From NCBI RefSeq assembly GCF_014650995.1, contig NZ_BMWA01000004.1:186001-250000 (forward strand): a stretch of 64,000 nucleotides of DNA, given 5' to 3'. Positions within the stretch are counted from its first letter, which is position 1. Every line of letters starts with the position of its first letter. Made by a program: the position numbers and the translations under genes. Below the pieces are notes generated by a model that was not told where the DNA came from, ran no database searches, and worked only from the letters and a program-made list of their open reading frames with translations. Origin of the DNA: Streptomyces viridiviolaceus. Lineage in GTDB: Bacteria > Actinomycetota > Actinomycetes > Streptomycetales > Streptomycetaceae. Positions 43,934 through 54,100 of this stretch are shown in pieces.

Positions 43934-45028
43934 TCAGTCGTCGAGCGGCAGTTGCTGGACCAGCAGCTTTCCGGCCATGGTCACGCCGCCGTCCATCGCG
44001 ATGGCCAGCCCGTCGGCGTAGACGTGGGGTCCGTCGACAGCGGTGCGGTTGTCGTCCTCGCCGTCCTCGGAGCCGACCTCGCCCAGCAGATAGGGGATGG
44101 GGCTGTGGCCGTGAACGATGCGGGTGCCGCCGTACGTATCCAGCAGTGAGCGCACGGCGTCGGCGCCACCCTCGTCACGGAAGGAGAAGCGCTTGGTGAA
44201 CTTGCGGAACAGGTCCCACACCTCGTCCGCGTCGTTGCGGGTGAGCGTTTCGCGGACGGTGTCGTTGACCTCCTCGATGGAGCGGCCGTAGTCGAGGTAG
44301 GCGGTGGTGTCGGAGTGGACGAGGAGGTGGCCGTCGACCTCTTCGAGGGCGTCGAGCCGGGCCATCCACTGCAGGTGGTGGTCCTGCAGGCGGTCCATGT
44401 CCGTCTTCTGCCCGCCGTTCAGCAGCCAGGCCGCCTGGAAGGTGGCGGTGCCCGCGCCGGAGTTGACGGGCGTGTCGCCGAACCGCTTGGCGCCGAGCAG
44501 CAGCAGTTCGTGGTTGCCCATGAGGGCCTTGCAGTAACCGCCCGCCGCGGCGGCCTCGGCGGACAGCCGCATCACCAGGTCGATGACGCCGATGCCGTCG
44601 GGTCCGCGGTCCGTGAAGTCGCCGAGGAACCACAGCCTGGTGGTGCCCGCGCACCACTGCCCTGCGGCGTCGATGAGGCCCTTCTCCCGCAGGGCGGTGG
44701 TCAGCTCGTCGAGGTAGCCGTGCACGTCGCCGACGACGTAGAGGGGGCCAGGGCCCGTGGCGGGCTGCGGGGCGGGGTCCGGGACCTGCACGGGGTCGAC
44801 GGTCACCTGGACCGTGTCGCCCCGGTTGATGACGGGCAGGTCGCGCTGGGTGGGCGTGTATCCCTCGGGGTACGTGTCCTCGTACGGCTCCTCCGCGGGC
44901 GCGGCGGGATCGGCCGGAGGCGTCCCCGGGGCGTACGGACCGGCCTCGTGGACGTACGCGGGCACCCGGAAGTCGCGCAACGTCGCCGTCCGCTCCGCTT
45001 CGGGTCCCTGACCGGCCCCCTGAGTCAT
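43934..45028 (-). CDS. metallophosphoesterase (PPP-type phosphatase)
   Basis: 364 residues from ATG 45028, after GGAGG. Residues 1-95 are an acidic, Pro-rich leader. The calcineurin-like domain has the metal motifs GDVHG, GDFTDRG, GNHE and HGHSP, typical of serine/threonine or bis-nucleoside tetraphosphatases. Long insertions separate them. Target not known. The nearest neighbours are the membrane protein downstream and the LacI gene upstream, both on the minus strand with gaps of 188 and 329 bp. Confidence 0.88.
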   Translation of the reverse strand: MTQGAGQGPEAERTATLRDFRVPAYVHEAGPYAPGTPPADPAAPAEEPYEDTYPEGYTPTQRDLPVINRGDTVQVTVDPVQVPDPAPQPATGPGPLYVVGDVHGYLDELTTALREKGLIDAAGQWCAGTTRLWFLGDFTDRGPDGIGVIDLVMRLSAEAAAAGGYCKALMGNHELLLLGAKRFGDTPVNSGAGTATFQAAWLLNGGQKTDMDRLQDHHLQWMARLDALEEVDGHLLVHSDTTAYLDYGRSIEEVNDTVRETLTRNDADEVWDLFRKFTKRFSFRDEGGADAVRSLLDTYGGTRIVHGHSPIPYLLGEVGSEDGEDDNRTAVDGPHVYADGLAIAMDGGVTMAGKLLVQQLPLDD

Positions 45029-45357
45029 CGACCCCTCCACCATTGCGCCGCATCTGCACCGGTTCGGACTGCCTGGTCGCAGCGGCCCGCGGTGTCGTGG
45101 GCCCATCATAGGAATGCGGATCGCGCTGTGTGATGACCCAGGGGTGGTGAATCAGAGCAGGACTCCGGTTCACCGTGGCTTTCGCCCCGATTGGACGGGC
45201 TTCGCCCGTCCGCGACCGTGGCGTGATCGTCCCGGTGACGGCCGTGCGGCCCACGCGGACGACGGTCCCGCTCCCCGTGTCGTGCCGCCGCTGTGATGCC
45301 CGTCGCGGCTCCGGGCGCGTTCGGTGTCCGGAGCCGGCGTTCCACGTGTCCCGTGCC
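45029..45357. other. 329-bp gap between LacI gene and metallophosphoesterase gene
   Basis: No gene is supported. A strong hairpin at 45193-45211 (GGACGGGC, loop TTC, GCCCGTCC) could end the LacI message on the minus strand. The rest is GC-rich and featureless to the eye. Confidence 0.5.
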
Positions 45358-46470
45358 CTATTCGCCCTCGGGTGACCGCGGCGGGCTGACCGTCGTGCGC
45401 TGCGGGCGGCGCTGGGACGACGTCCGCACGATCAGCTCGGTCGATATCACCTGCTCGACCGGCTGGTCCGGCTGGACTCCTTCGATGGCGTCGATGAGCA
45501 GCTGGACCACGGCCGTGCCGATCCGGCGCGGTTTCAGGGAGAGCGTGGTGATGGGCGGCTCGGTGTTGGCGTACATGGTCGACTCGCTGCAGCAGACCAG
45601 CAGCAGGTCCTCCGGCACGCGCAGCCCGTAGCGGCGGGCGGCGGCGAGCAGATCGGTGCCGTTGGGGTCGAAGAGGCCGTAGACGGCGTCGGGGCGGTCG
45701 GGGCGGGCGAGCAGCCGGTCGGCGGCCACCGCGCCCGCGCACGGATCGTGCGCCGGGTAGGCCTCGTACACCGGATCCTGGCCGACCCGTTCGCACCAGT
45801 GCAGGTACGCGGTGGTCGACAGGTGGGTGTAGGTGTCGGTCGTGGTCCCGGTGAGCAGCCCGATGCGACGGGCGCCGGCGGCGGCCAGGTGGTCGAGGAT
45901 GCCGAGTACGGCGGCCTCGTGGTCGTTGTCCACCCAGGCGGTGACGGGGAGCGAGCCGGCCGGGCGCCCGTCGGAGACGACGGGTAAACCCTGGCGGACC
46001 AGTTCGCTGACGACCGGATCGTGGTCGGAGGGGTCGATGACGACCGTGCCGTCCAGGGCCACGTTGGACCAGACGTCGTGGCGGGAGGTCGCGGGGAGGA
46101 TGACGAGGGCGTAGCCGCGGGCGAGCGCGGCGGAGGTGGCGGCGCGCGCCATCTCGGCGAAGTACGCGAATTCGGTGAAGGTGAAAGGTTCATCCCCGTA
46201 CGTCGTCACGGTCAGGCCGATGAGTCCCGACTTGCCGGTGCGGAGCGTACGGGCGGCGGCCGAGGGGCGGTAGCCCAGTCGGTCGGCGACCTCGCGGACA
46301 TGGCGCCGGGTGGCATCCGGGAGCCGGCCCTTGCCGTTGAGGGCGTCGGAGACGGTTGTGATGGAGACTCCGGCGGCGGCGGCCACGTCCCTGATGCCCG
46401 CCCGGCCCGGCCGGCTGCCTCGACGTGAGGTTTCCGCGCGGCTCACCTGGTGCTTCCCTGCTGCTGTCAT
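45358..46470 (-). CDS. LacI family transcriptional regulator
   Basis: 370 residues from ATG 46470; the ribosome site is weak and an upstream ATG at 46536 would add 22 residues. The LacI helix-turn-helix (about residues 24-45, GIRDVAAAAGVSITTVSDALNGKG) is followed by a sugar-binding-protein-like effector domain. It is divergent from the aminotransferase gene across a 400-bp AT-richer region. The effector and targets are unknown, and no sugar genes sit beside it. Confidence 0.9.
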   Translation of the reverse strand: MTAAGKHQVSRAETSRRGSRPGRAGIRDVAAAAGVSITTVSDALNGKGRLPDATRRHVREVADRLGYRPSAAARTLRTGKSGLIGLTVTTYGDEPFTFTEFAYFAEMARAATSAALARGYALVILPATSRHDVWSNVALDGTVVIDPSDHDPVVSELVRQGLPVVSDGRPAGSLPVTAWVDNDHEAAVLGILDHLAAAGARRIGLLTGTTTDTYTHLSTTAYLHWCERVGQDPVYEAYPAHDPCAGAVAADRLLARPDRPDAVYGLFDPNGTDLLAAARRYGLRVPEDLLLVCCSESTMYANTEPPITTLSLKPRRIGTAVVQLLIDAIEGVQPDQPVEQVISTELIVRTSSQRRPQRTTVSPPRSPEGE

Positions 46471-46870
46471 GGCGAGCCGATAGTAGGGCTCATGCGGTGG
46501 GGTAGGGCGGACGCATATGCACGCGTTGACAGGCACGTTTTTGCAAGATCATTTGATGTCAATGCCCTTGGAAACTAAGACGATTGGCCACGCGTACCCC
46601 AGTACGTGACGTGTCGGCGTGCGAGGGCCTGCCAAGTCGCCGATGTTGCGAAGAGGTCTCAACTCACCTTCACGGGGGATGCGCGCCACGGCGTGAGCTA
46701 CCGGCGCATAGATATATGTGCGGCGCGCCCCCGAATCATGCGCCTTCGTACGGTGATGCCCGTGATGCCAGTGGGGCGCAGGAGGTCGTCCCTCACCTAT
46801 ACGCAGCGGCGCCGAATCCTCATAAGGTGAGAAGTATTCGATGCCGGTGGTGGTCACGAGGAGGACTGCG
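46471..46870. other. 400-bp divergent region LacI gene / hisC-type gene
   Basis: AT-richer than its neighbours. TTGACA hexamers occur on both strands, at 46526-46531 (+) and 46562-46557 (-), but no clear -10 element pairs with them. GAGGAGG at 46860-46866 precedes the GTG 46871 start. No gene is supported inside the region. Confidence 0.45.
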
Positions 46871-47950
46871 GTGAGCGAGACGAGCCCCAAGCTGCGCGCC
46901 GAGCTGGAGGGTATTCCCACCTACAAGCCGGGCAAGCCCGCCGCGGCCGACGGGCCGGTGGCCTACAAGCTGTCCTCCAACGAAAACCCCTATCCGCCGC
47001 TGCCGGGGGTGATGGAGACGGTGACGGCCGCGGCCTCATCGTTCAACCGTTACCCGGACATGGCCTGTACGGCCTTGATGAACGAGCTGTCGGATCGGTT
47101 CGGCGTCCCGCTCTCCCACCTGTCCACCGGAACCGGGTCGGTCGGCGTGGCCCAGCAGCTGATCCAGGCGACCTCCGGCCCCGGTGACGAGGTGATCTAC
47201 GCCTGGCGCTCCTTCGAGGCGTACCCGATCATCACGCAGATCAGTGGTGCCACGTCGGTGCGGGTGCCGCTGACGCCGGGTGATGTGCACGACCTGGATG
47301 CGATGGCGGCCGCGATCACCGACCGGACCCGGCTGATCTTCGTCTGCAACCCCAACAACCCGACGGGCACCGTGGTGCGGCGGGCCGAGCTGGAGCGGTT
47401 CCTCGACCGGGTGCCCGACGACGTGCTCGTCGTTCTCGACGAGGCGTACCGCGAGTTCATCCGCGACCCCGAGGTGCCGGACGGTGTCGAGTTCTACCGC
47501 AACCGGCCCAACGTGTGTGTCCTGCGGACCTTCTCCAAGGCGTACGGACTCGCCGGCCTCCGCGTCGGTTTCGCGATCGCCCACGAGCCGGTGGCGGCGG
47601 CCCTGCGCAAGACGGCGGTGCCCTTCGGGGTGAGCCAGCTCGCGCAGGAGGCGGCGATCGCCTCGCTGCGTGCCGAGGACGAGCTGCTGGGCCGGGTCGG
47701 CTCGCTGGTGTGCGAGCGCAAGCGCGTGGTCGACGCGCTCCGTGCTCAGGGCTGGACGGTGCCGGAGACCCAGGCCAACTTCGTGTGGTTGCGGCTGGGG
47801 GAGCGCACGGTCGCGTTCGCGGAGGCGTGCGAGCAGGCCGGCGTGGTCGTCCGGCCGTTCCCGGGCGAGGGTGTGCGGGTCACGGTCGGGGAGAGCGAGG
47901 CGAACGACATCTTCGTGAAGGTGGCGGAGGAGTTCCGCAAGGAGTCGTAG
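46871..47950 (+). CDS. histidinol-phosphate/aromatic aminotransferase (HisC family)
   Basis: 359 residues from GTG 46871 after GAGGAGG. It is a class I/II PLP aminotransferase with [21 protein letters not shown] and the cofactor lysine in [14 protein letters not shown]. Length and motifs are those of HisC; but it is not within a his operon, so it may be the aromatic amino acid aminotransferase (Pat) found in Streptomyces. Monocistronic, divergent from the LacI gene. Confidence 0.87.
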   Translation: MSETSPKLRAELEGIPTYKPGKPAAADGPVAYKLSSNENPYPPLPGVMETVTAAASSFNRYPDMACTALMNELSDRFGVPLSHLSTGTGSVGVAQQLIQATSGPGDEVIYAWRSFEAYPIITQISGATSVRVPLTPGDVHDLDAMAAAITDRTRLIFVCNPNNPTGTVVRRAELERFLDRVPDDVLVVLDEAYREFIRDPEVPDGVEFYRNRPNVCVLRTFSKAYGLAGLRVGFAIAHEPVAAALRKTAVPFGVSQLAQEAAIASLRAEDELLGRVGSLVCERKRVVDALRAQGWTVPETQANFVWLRLGERTVAFAEACEQAGVVVRPFPGEGVRVTVGESEANDIFVKVAEEFRKES

Positions 47951-47981
47951 GACTGTCGGGCGTCAGGTCGGCCCTTGGCGC

Positions 47982-48386
47982 TCAGGGGTCGATGAGTTCC
48001 ACGCGCACCGGGTCGCCGTCGCGCACCGAGGCCAGCAGGCGGGGGTCGCCGTCGAGGCGGCCGAGGACGTTGCACGGGCTCGCGAGGCGGCACTCGTCGC
48101 CCCTGGAAATCGGCGTCGGCCCATAAGGGAGTGCCAGGGCGTCGCCGTCGGTCCAGAAGGCGACGGTGCCCGGGTCGACCACCTGCCGGGCGTCCGTTTC
48201 ACGTGAAACAGACACGCCTGTGTCGAAGTACACCTCCTCGCCCCAAGTGCGGGCGGCGGAGGTGAGCGGCAGTGCCTTGAGGAGGGCCTGCGTGCTCGGG
48301 GTGTCGTCGAGGCCCGCGGTGAGGTGACCCGCGGGCCAGGAGATCCGTATCCGTGTCTGCCGTGTGATCGGCGCCTCTGTGGCCAT
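47982..48386 (-). CDS. cyclophilin-like fold protein (TM1367-like)
   Basis: 134 residues from ATG 48386. The pattern of strands and the segments LKALPLTSAARTWGEEVYFDTG and AFWTDGDALALPYGPTP are typical of the cyclophilin-like DUF3830/TM1367 fold. It does not show the catalytic arginine of true prolyl isomerases. The function is unknown. A perfect parS (48196-48209) is embedded in the coding sequence and read as VSRET. It converges on the aminotransferase gene with a 31-bp gap. Confidence 0.78.
   Translation of the reverse strand: MATEAPITRQTRIRISWPAGHLTAGLDDTPSTQALLKALPLTSAARTWGEEVYFDTGVSVSRETDARQVVDPGTVAFWTDGDALALPYGPTPISRGDECRLASPCNVLGRLDGDPRLLASVRDGDPVRVELIDP
48196..48209. other. parS: ParB-binding site parS, inside a gene
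   Basis: Perfect GTTTCACGTGAAAC within the cyclophilin-like gene, encoding VSRET. It lies about 390 bp upstream of the cydA start. Confidence 0.92.
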
Positions 48387-48471
48387 GCGCGGATTCAACA
48401 AGATGTTGAAGTCCCTGCCAAGGGGTTGACGTCACAGGGGACCCCCCTTCCGGCGTCGAAAATCGGTACGT

Positions 48472-48477
48472 CATAAT
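48472..48477 (+). promoter_or_regulatory. candidate -10 element of cydA promoter
   Basis: CATAAT ends 10 bp before the Rex operator, so the start point would fall at the operator edge. No good -35 hexamer was found at 17-18 bp. Confidence 0.4.
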
Positions 48478-48487
48478 TGCTTGTGAA

Positions 48488-48503
48488 TGTGAACGCGTTC
48501 ACA
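48488..48503. promoter_or_regulatory. Rex operator upstream of cydABCD
   Basis: Perfect palindrome TGTGAACGCGTTCACA, identical to the Rex operator type known upstream of S. coelicolor cydABCD. Rex releases it when NADH rises, so the locus is expressed under oxygen limitation. Confidence 0.93.
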
Positions 48504-48587
48504 AGCGTGTCTGGTTGCTCCCACATTAGGTGCTTCATACACGTACAAACTGCCGTTGGACCACGGCGATGTAAGGAGACCGACGAC

Positions 48588-50093
48588 GTGGACATGGCTT
48601 TGGCGCCGGAGACGCTGGCGCGCTGGCAGTTCGGTATCACCACCGTCTACCACTTCCTGTTCGTCCCCCTGACGATCTCCCTGGCCGCCCTCACGGCCGG
48701 ACTGCAGACCGCCTGGGTCCGAACAGGCAAGGAGAAGTACCTCAAGGCGACGAAGTTCTGGGGCAAGCTCTTCCTGATCAACATCGCCATGGGTGTGGTC
48801 ACCGGCATCGTGCAGGAGTTCCAGTTCGGCATGAACTGGTCCGACTACTCCCGGTTCGTCGGTGACGTCTTCGGTGCGCCGCTCGCATTCGAGGCCCTGA
48901 TCGCCTTCTTCTTCGAGTCCACCTTCATCGGTCTGTGGATCTTCGGCTGGGACAAGCTGCCGAAGAAGATCCACCTGGCCTGCATCTGGATGGTCTCGAT
49001 CGGCACTCTCCTGTCGGCGTACTTCATCCTCGCGGCCAACTCCTGGATGCAGCACCCCGTCGGCTACCGGTTCAACGAGGAGAAGGGCCGCGCCGAACTC
49101 ACCGACTTCTGGCAGGTCCTCACCCAGAACACCACGCTCAACCAGGTCTTCCACAGCTTCTCGGCGGCCTTCCTGACGGGTGGCGCCTTCATGGTGGGCA
49201 TCGCCGCCTTCCACCTGATGCGCAAGAAGCACATCCCGGTGATGCGGACGTCGCTGCGGCTCGGCCTGGTCACCCTGGCGGTCGGTGGCATGCTCACCGC
49301 CGTCAGCGGAGACACCCTCGGCAAGGTCATGTACGAGCAGCAGCCGATGAAGATGGCCGCCGCCGAGGCGCTGTGGGACGGCGAGCAGCCGGCGCCGTTT
49401 TCCGTGTTCGCCTACGGGGACGTCGACAAGGGCCACAACAAGGTCGCCCTGGAGATACCCGGCCTGCTGTCCTTCCTCGCCCACAGCGACTTCGAGTCGT
49501 ACGTGCCCGGCATCAACGACACCAACGAGGCCCTCCAGGAGAAGTTCGGGCCCGGGGACTACAAGCCCATCGTTCCCGTCGCCTACTGGGGCTTCCGCTG
49601 GATGATCGGCTTCGGCATGGCGTCCTTCTCCCTCGGCCTGCTGGGGCTGTGGCTCACACGGAAGAAGTTCCTGTTGCCGGCCGCCTTCCGGACCGGGGAG
49701 GACGAGGTGCCCCACCTGGTGCTGCTGAAGAAGCCGCTCGGGTCGAGGCTCACCCGGCTCTACTGGCTCGTGGCGCTGTGGACGATGGCGTTCCCGCTGA
49801 TCGCCAACTCCTGGGGCTGGATCTTCACCGAGATGGGCCGGCAGCCGTGGGTCGTCTACGGCCTGTTCCAGACCCGCGACGCGGTCTCCCCCGGTGTCTC
49901 CACAGCCGAGGTCCTCACCTCGATGATCGCCTTCACCCTGCTCTACGCCGTCCTGGCCGTCATCGAGGTCAAGCTGCTGGTCAAGTACGTCAAGGCCGGG
50001 CCGCCCGAGCTCACCGAGGCCGACCTCAACCCGCCCACGAAGATCGGCGGCGACCCCCGTGACGCCGACAAGCCGATGGCCTTCTCGTACTAG
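48588..50093 (+). CDS. cydA: cytochrome bd ubiquinol/menaquinol oxidase subunit I
   Basis: 501 residues from GTG 48588, with AAGGAG about nine bases upstream; ATG 48594 is too far from it. Nine hydrophobic segments. The heme ligand His22 lies in TTVYHFLFVPLT, and the Q loop lies between helices 6 and 7 (about residues 230-310). It forms the oxygen-reducing oxidase with CydB. The first gene of cydA-cydB-cydCD; expression is set by Rex. Confidence 0.97.
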   Translation: MDMALAPETLARWQFGITTVYHFLFVPLTISLAALTAGLQTAWVRTGKEKYLKATKFWGKLFLINIAMGVVTGIVQEFQFGMNWSDYSRFVGDVFGAPLAFEALIAFFFESTFIGLWIFGWDKLPKKIHLACIWMVSIGTLLSAYFILAANSWMQHPVGYRFNEEKGRAELTDFWQVLTQNTTLNQVFHSFSAAFLTGGAFMVGIAAFHLMRKKHIPVMRTSLRLGLVTLAVGGMLTAVSGDTLGKVMYEQQPMKMAAAEALWDGEQPAPFSVFAYGDVDKGHNKVALEIPGLLSFLAHSDFESYVPGINDTNEALQEKFGPGDYKPIVPVAYWGFRWMIGFGMASFSLGLLGLWLTRKKFLLPAAFRTGEDEVPHLVLLKKPLGSRLTRLYWLVALWTMAFPLIANSWGWIFTEMGRQPWVVYGLFQTRDAVSPGVSTAEVLTSMIAFTLLYAVLAVIEVKLLVKYVKAGPPELTEADLNPPTKIGGDPRDADKPMAFSY

Positions 50094-50113
50094 GCCGAGG
50101 GAGCTGCACAGTC

Positions 50114-51118
50114 ATGGAACTGCACGACGTCTGGTTCGTTCTGATCGCCGTCCTGTGGACCGGCTACTTCTTCCTGGAGGGCTTCGACTTCGGGGTCGGC
50201 GTGCTCACCAAGCTGCTCGCCCGGAACCGGGCCGAGAAGCGGGTGCTGATCAACACGATCGGTCCGGTCTGGGACGGCAACGAGGTGTGGCTGCTCACGG
50301 CCGGCGGTGCGACCTTCGCCGCCTTCCCCGAGTGGTACGCGACGCTCTTCTCCGGGTTCTACCTGCCGCTGCTGGCGATCCTGCTCTGCCTGATCGTCCG
50401 CGGTGTCGCCTTCGAGTACCGGGCGAAGCGGCCCGAGGAGCACTGGCAGCGCAACTGGGAGACCGCGATCTTCTGGACCTCGCTGATCCCGGCGTTCCTG
50501 TGGGGTGTCGCCTTCGGCAACATCGTGCGGGGCGTGAAGATCGACCAGGATCTGGAGTACGTCGGTACCGTCTGGGACCTGCTCAACCCGTACGCCCTCC
50601 TCGGCGGCCTGGTGACGCTGACGCTGTTCACCTTCCACGGAACGGTGTTCACGGCGCTCAAGACCGTCGGAGAGATCCGCGAACGGGCGCGGGCGCTGGC
50701 GCTCCGTCTCGGCATCCCCACGGCCGTGCTGGCCCTGGTCTTCCTGGGCTGGACCCAGGTCGACAACGGCGACGCCAAGAGCCTGGTCGCGCTGGTGGTG
50801 GCCGTCGCCGCACTGGTCGCCGCCCTGAGGGCGAACCAGGCCGGGCGTGAGGGATGGTCGTTCGCGCTGTCCGGCGTCACCATCGTGGCAGCCGTGGCGA
50901 TGCTCTTCCTGACGCTCTTCCCGAACGTCATGCCGTCCACGCTGGACCCGGACTGGAGCCTTACCGTCACCAACGCCTCGTCCAGCGCCTACACCCTGAA
51001 GATCATGACCTGGCTGGCGGCGATCGCCACGCCGGTGGTCCTGCTCTACCAGGGCTGGACGTACTGGGTGTTCCGCAAGCGGATCGGTACCCAGCACATC
51101 GCGGAACCCGCGCACTGA
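50114..51118 (+). CDS. cydB: cytochrome bd oxidase subunit II
   Basis: 334 residues with about eight hydrophobic segments and the family motif FLEGFDFGVGVL near the start. It starts 20 bp after cydA. With CydA it makes the membrane oxidase that keeps respiration going at low oxygen. Two parS sites lie between it and cydCD. Confidence 0.97.
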   Translation: MELHDVWFVLIAVLWTGYFFLEGFDFGVGVLTKLLARNRAEKRVLINTIGPVWDGNEVWLLTAGGATFAAFPEWYATLFSGFYLPLLAILLCLIVRGVAFEYRAKRPEEHWQRNWETAIFWTSLIPAFLWGVAFGNIVRGVKIDQDLEYVGTVWDLLNPYALLGGLVTLTLFTFHGTVFTALKTVGEIRERARALALRLGIPTAVLALVFLGWTQVDNGDAKSLVALVVAVAALVAALRANQAGREGWSFALSGVTIVAAVAMLFLTLFPNVMPSTLDPDWSLTVTNASSSAYTLKIMTWLAAIATPVVLLYQGWTYWVFRKRIGTQHIAEPAH

Positions 51119-51148
51119 GTCCGTCACGGCGAGTTGGTCATGGGGTGT

Positions 51149-51162
51149 GTTTCACGTGAAAC
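51149..51162. other. parS: ParB-binding site parS
   Basis: Perfect GTTTCACGTGAAAC within a near-perfect longer palindrome with GGGGTG/CACCCC arms in the cydB-cydCD gap. It is 38 bp from the next site, and the hairpin could attenuate read-through into cydCD. Confidence 0.92.
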
Positions 51163-51184
51163 GCACCCCTCGGGACCGAAGGGC

Positions 51185-54100
51185 ATGTTTCACGTGAAAC
51201 CCATCGACCCACGTCTTCTGCGGTATGCACGCGCCACCCGGCTCTTCCTGGCGGCGGTCGTCGTCCTGGGCGCCCTCGGTGCCGGGTTGGTCGTCGCTCA
51301 GGCGATGCTCATCGCCGAGATGGTGGTGGGCGCCTTCCAGCACGGCATGCCGATCGCCGAACTCCGCACTCCCCTCCTGCTGTTGGTGGCAGTTGCCTGC
51401 GGCCGCGGGGTGGTCGGCTGGCTCACGGAACTCGCCGCGCACCGGGCGAGCGCGGCCGTGAAGTCGGAGCTGCGGGGCCGGTTGCTGGAGCGGGCGGTGG
51501 CGCTCGGTCCCGGATGGCTGGACGGACAGCGGACCGGGTCGCTCGTTGCCCTGGCCACGCGGGGAGTCGACGCGCTCGACGACTACTTCTCGCGGTACCT
51601 CCCGCAGTTGGGGCTCGCGGTGGTCGTGCCGGTGGCGGTGCTGGCGCGGATCGTCACCGAGGACTGGGTCTCGGCGGCGATCATCGTCGCCACCCTGCCG
51701 CTCATTCCGATCTTCATGGTGCTGATCGGCTGGGCCACGCAGTCCCGCATGGACCGGCAGTGGCGGCTGCTGTCCCGGCTGTCCGGGCACTTCCTGGACG
51801 TCGTCGCGGGGCTGCCGACGCTGAAGGTGTTCGGACGGGCCAAGGCTCAGGCGGAGGCGATCAAGCGCATCACCGGCGAGTACCGGCAGGCGACCATGCG
51901 GACGCTGCGGATCGCCTTCCTGTCGTCCTTCGCGCTGGAGTTGCTGGCCACCCTCTCGGTGGCGCTGGTCGCCGTGACGATCGGCATGCGACTCGTCCAC
52001 GGCGACATGGCCCTGTACGACGGCCTGGTCGTGCTCGTGCTCGCGCCCGAGGCGTATCTGCCGCTGCGGCAGGTGGGAGCCCAGTACCACGCGGCGGCCG
52101 AGGGACTCGCGGCCGCCGAGGAGATCTTCTCGGTGCTGGAGAGGCCCGCGCCGGCGTCGGGGACGGGGCCGGTATCGGCGGACGGCCCCCTGTCCTTCGA
52201 GGGCGTGACGGTCCGCTACCCCGGACGCTCCGCGGACGCCGTGTCGGACGTGAACCTCACCGTGGCGCCCGGGGAGACGGTCGCCCTCGTCGGGCCGAGC
52301 GGGGCGGGCAAGTCGACACTCCTCAATGTCCTTCTCGGCTTCGTGCGCCCGACCGGGGGGCGGGTGCGGATCGGAGGAGCCGACCTCACCGGCCTCGACC
52401 TGGCGCAGTGGCACGCCCGGGTCGCCTGGGTGCCGCAGCAGCCCCACCTGTACGCGGGGACCATCGCCGAGAACGTCCGACTGGCCCGGCCCGACGCGGA
52501 CGACGCGGCCGTTCGGCGAGCACTGCGGGACGCCGGGGCACTGGAGTTCGTGGACGCGCTGGCCGCGGGAGCGGACACGGTGCTCGGGGAGGGAGGGGCC
52601 GGGCTGTCCGCCGGACAGCGGCAGCGGCTGGCGCTGGCCCGGGCGTTTCTCGCGGACCGGCCGGTGCTGCTGCTCGACGAGCCGACGGCCGCCCTGGACG
52701 GGGCCACCGAGGCCGAGGTCGTGGCGGCGGTGCGGCGGCTCGCGGCGGGACGGACCGTGCTGCTGGTGGTGCACCGGCCGGCGCTGCTGGAGATCGCGGA
52801 CCGGGTGGTGCGGCTGGAGGAGCCGGTCTCCCCCGCCCTCACCGACGGGACACCGAAGGCGGTGGCGGCCCGGCCGTTCGACGAGGCCCTGGCAGTCGTC
52901 GCCCCGGACGTCGCCGACGACCCCATGGACACGGCGGTTGCGGCGGGAACACGCGGTGGCGTTCTCGGCCGGGTCCGGGCGATGTCCGGCGCCCGGCGCG
53001 GTCGGCTCGGTCTCGCACTGCTGCTCGGCAGCCTCGCGCTCGGCAGCGCCGTCGGCCTGATGGCGACCTCCGGGTGGCTCATCTCCCGGGCTTCGCAGCA
53101 GCCGCCGGTGCTGTACCTGATGGTGGCCGTGACGGCGACGCGGGCCTTCGGGATCGGCCGGGCCGTGTTCCGGTACGCCGAGCGGCTCGTGTCGCACGAC
53201 GCCGTGCTGCGGATGCTGGCCGACACCAGGGTCGCCGTGTACCGGAGGCTGGAGCGGCTGGCGCCCGCCGGACTGCGCCGCAGCCGCCGGGGCGACCTGC
53301 TGTCCAGGCTCGTCTCCGACGTCGACGCGTTGCAGGACTACTGGCTGCGCTGGCTCCTGCCCACCGGTACCGCGGTGGCCGTGTCCGCCGTCTCCGTCGG
53401 GTTCACGGCCTGGCTGCTGCCCGAGGCCGGTGCCGTGCTCGCGGTCGGCCTGCTGGCGGCCGGAGCCGGGGTCCCGCTGGTGACCGGCCGCGTGGCGCGG
53501 TGGGCCGAGCACAGGCTGGCCCCCGCCCGTGGCGTGCTCGCCACCCGGGTGACCGACCTGCTCACCGGCACCGCCGAGCTGACCGTCGCCGGGGCCCTGC
53601 CCGAGCGGACCGCCGAGGTGCGGCAGGCCGACGGCACGCTCACCCGTATCGCCTCGCGCGCCGCCACCGCGACCGCGCTGGGCGACGGGTTCACCGCCCT
53701 GATCTCCGGTCTGACCGTGGCCGGAGCCGCCCTCGTCGGCGCCCAAGCCGTCGCCGACGGCCGACTGGCCGGCGTGGCCATGGCCGTCGTGGTCCTCACC
53801 CCGCTGGCCGCCTTCGAGGCGGTCCTGGGGCTGCCGCTCGCCGTGCAGTACCGGCAGCGGGTGCGCCGGAGCGCCGAGCGCGTGTACGAGGTGCTCGACG
53901 CGGCAGAGCCCGTGCGGGAGCCGGAGCGGCCCCGGCAGGCACCGGCCTCCCCGTTCCCGGTCGTCCTCAAGGGGCTGGCCGCGCGCCACGCCGGGCAGGA
54001 CCGGGAGGCCGTCGCGGAACTGGATCTGACGCTGGCCGAGGGGCGCAGGGTCGCCGTGGTCGGCCCGTCCGGGTCCGGCAAGACGACCCTGGCCCAGGTG

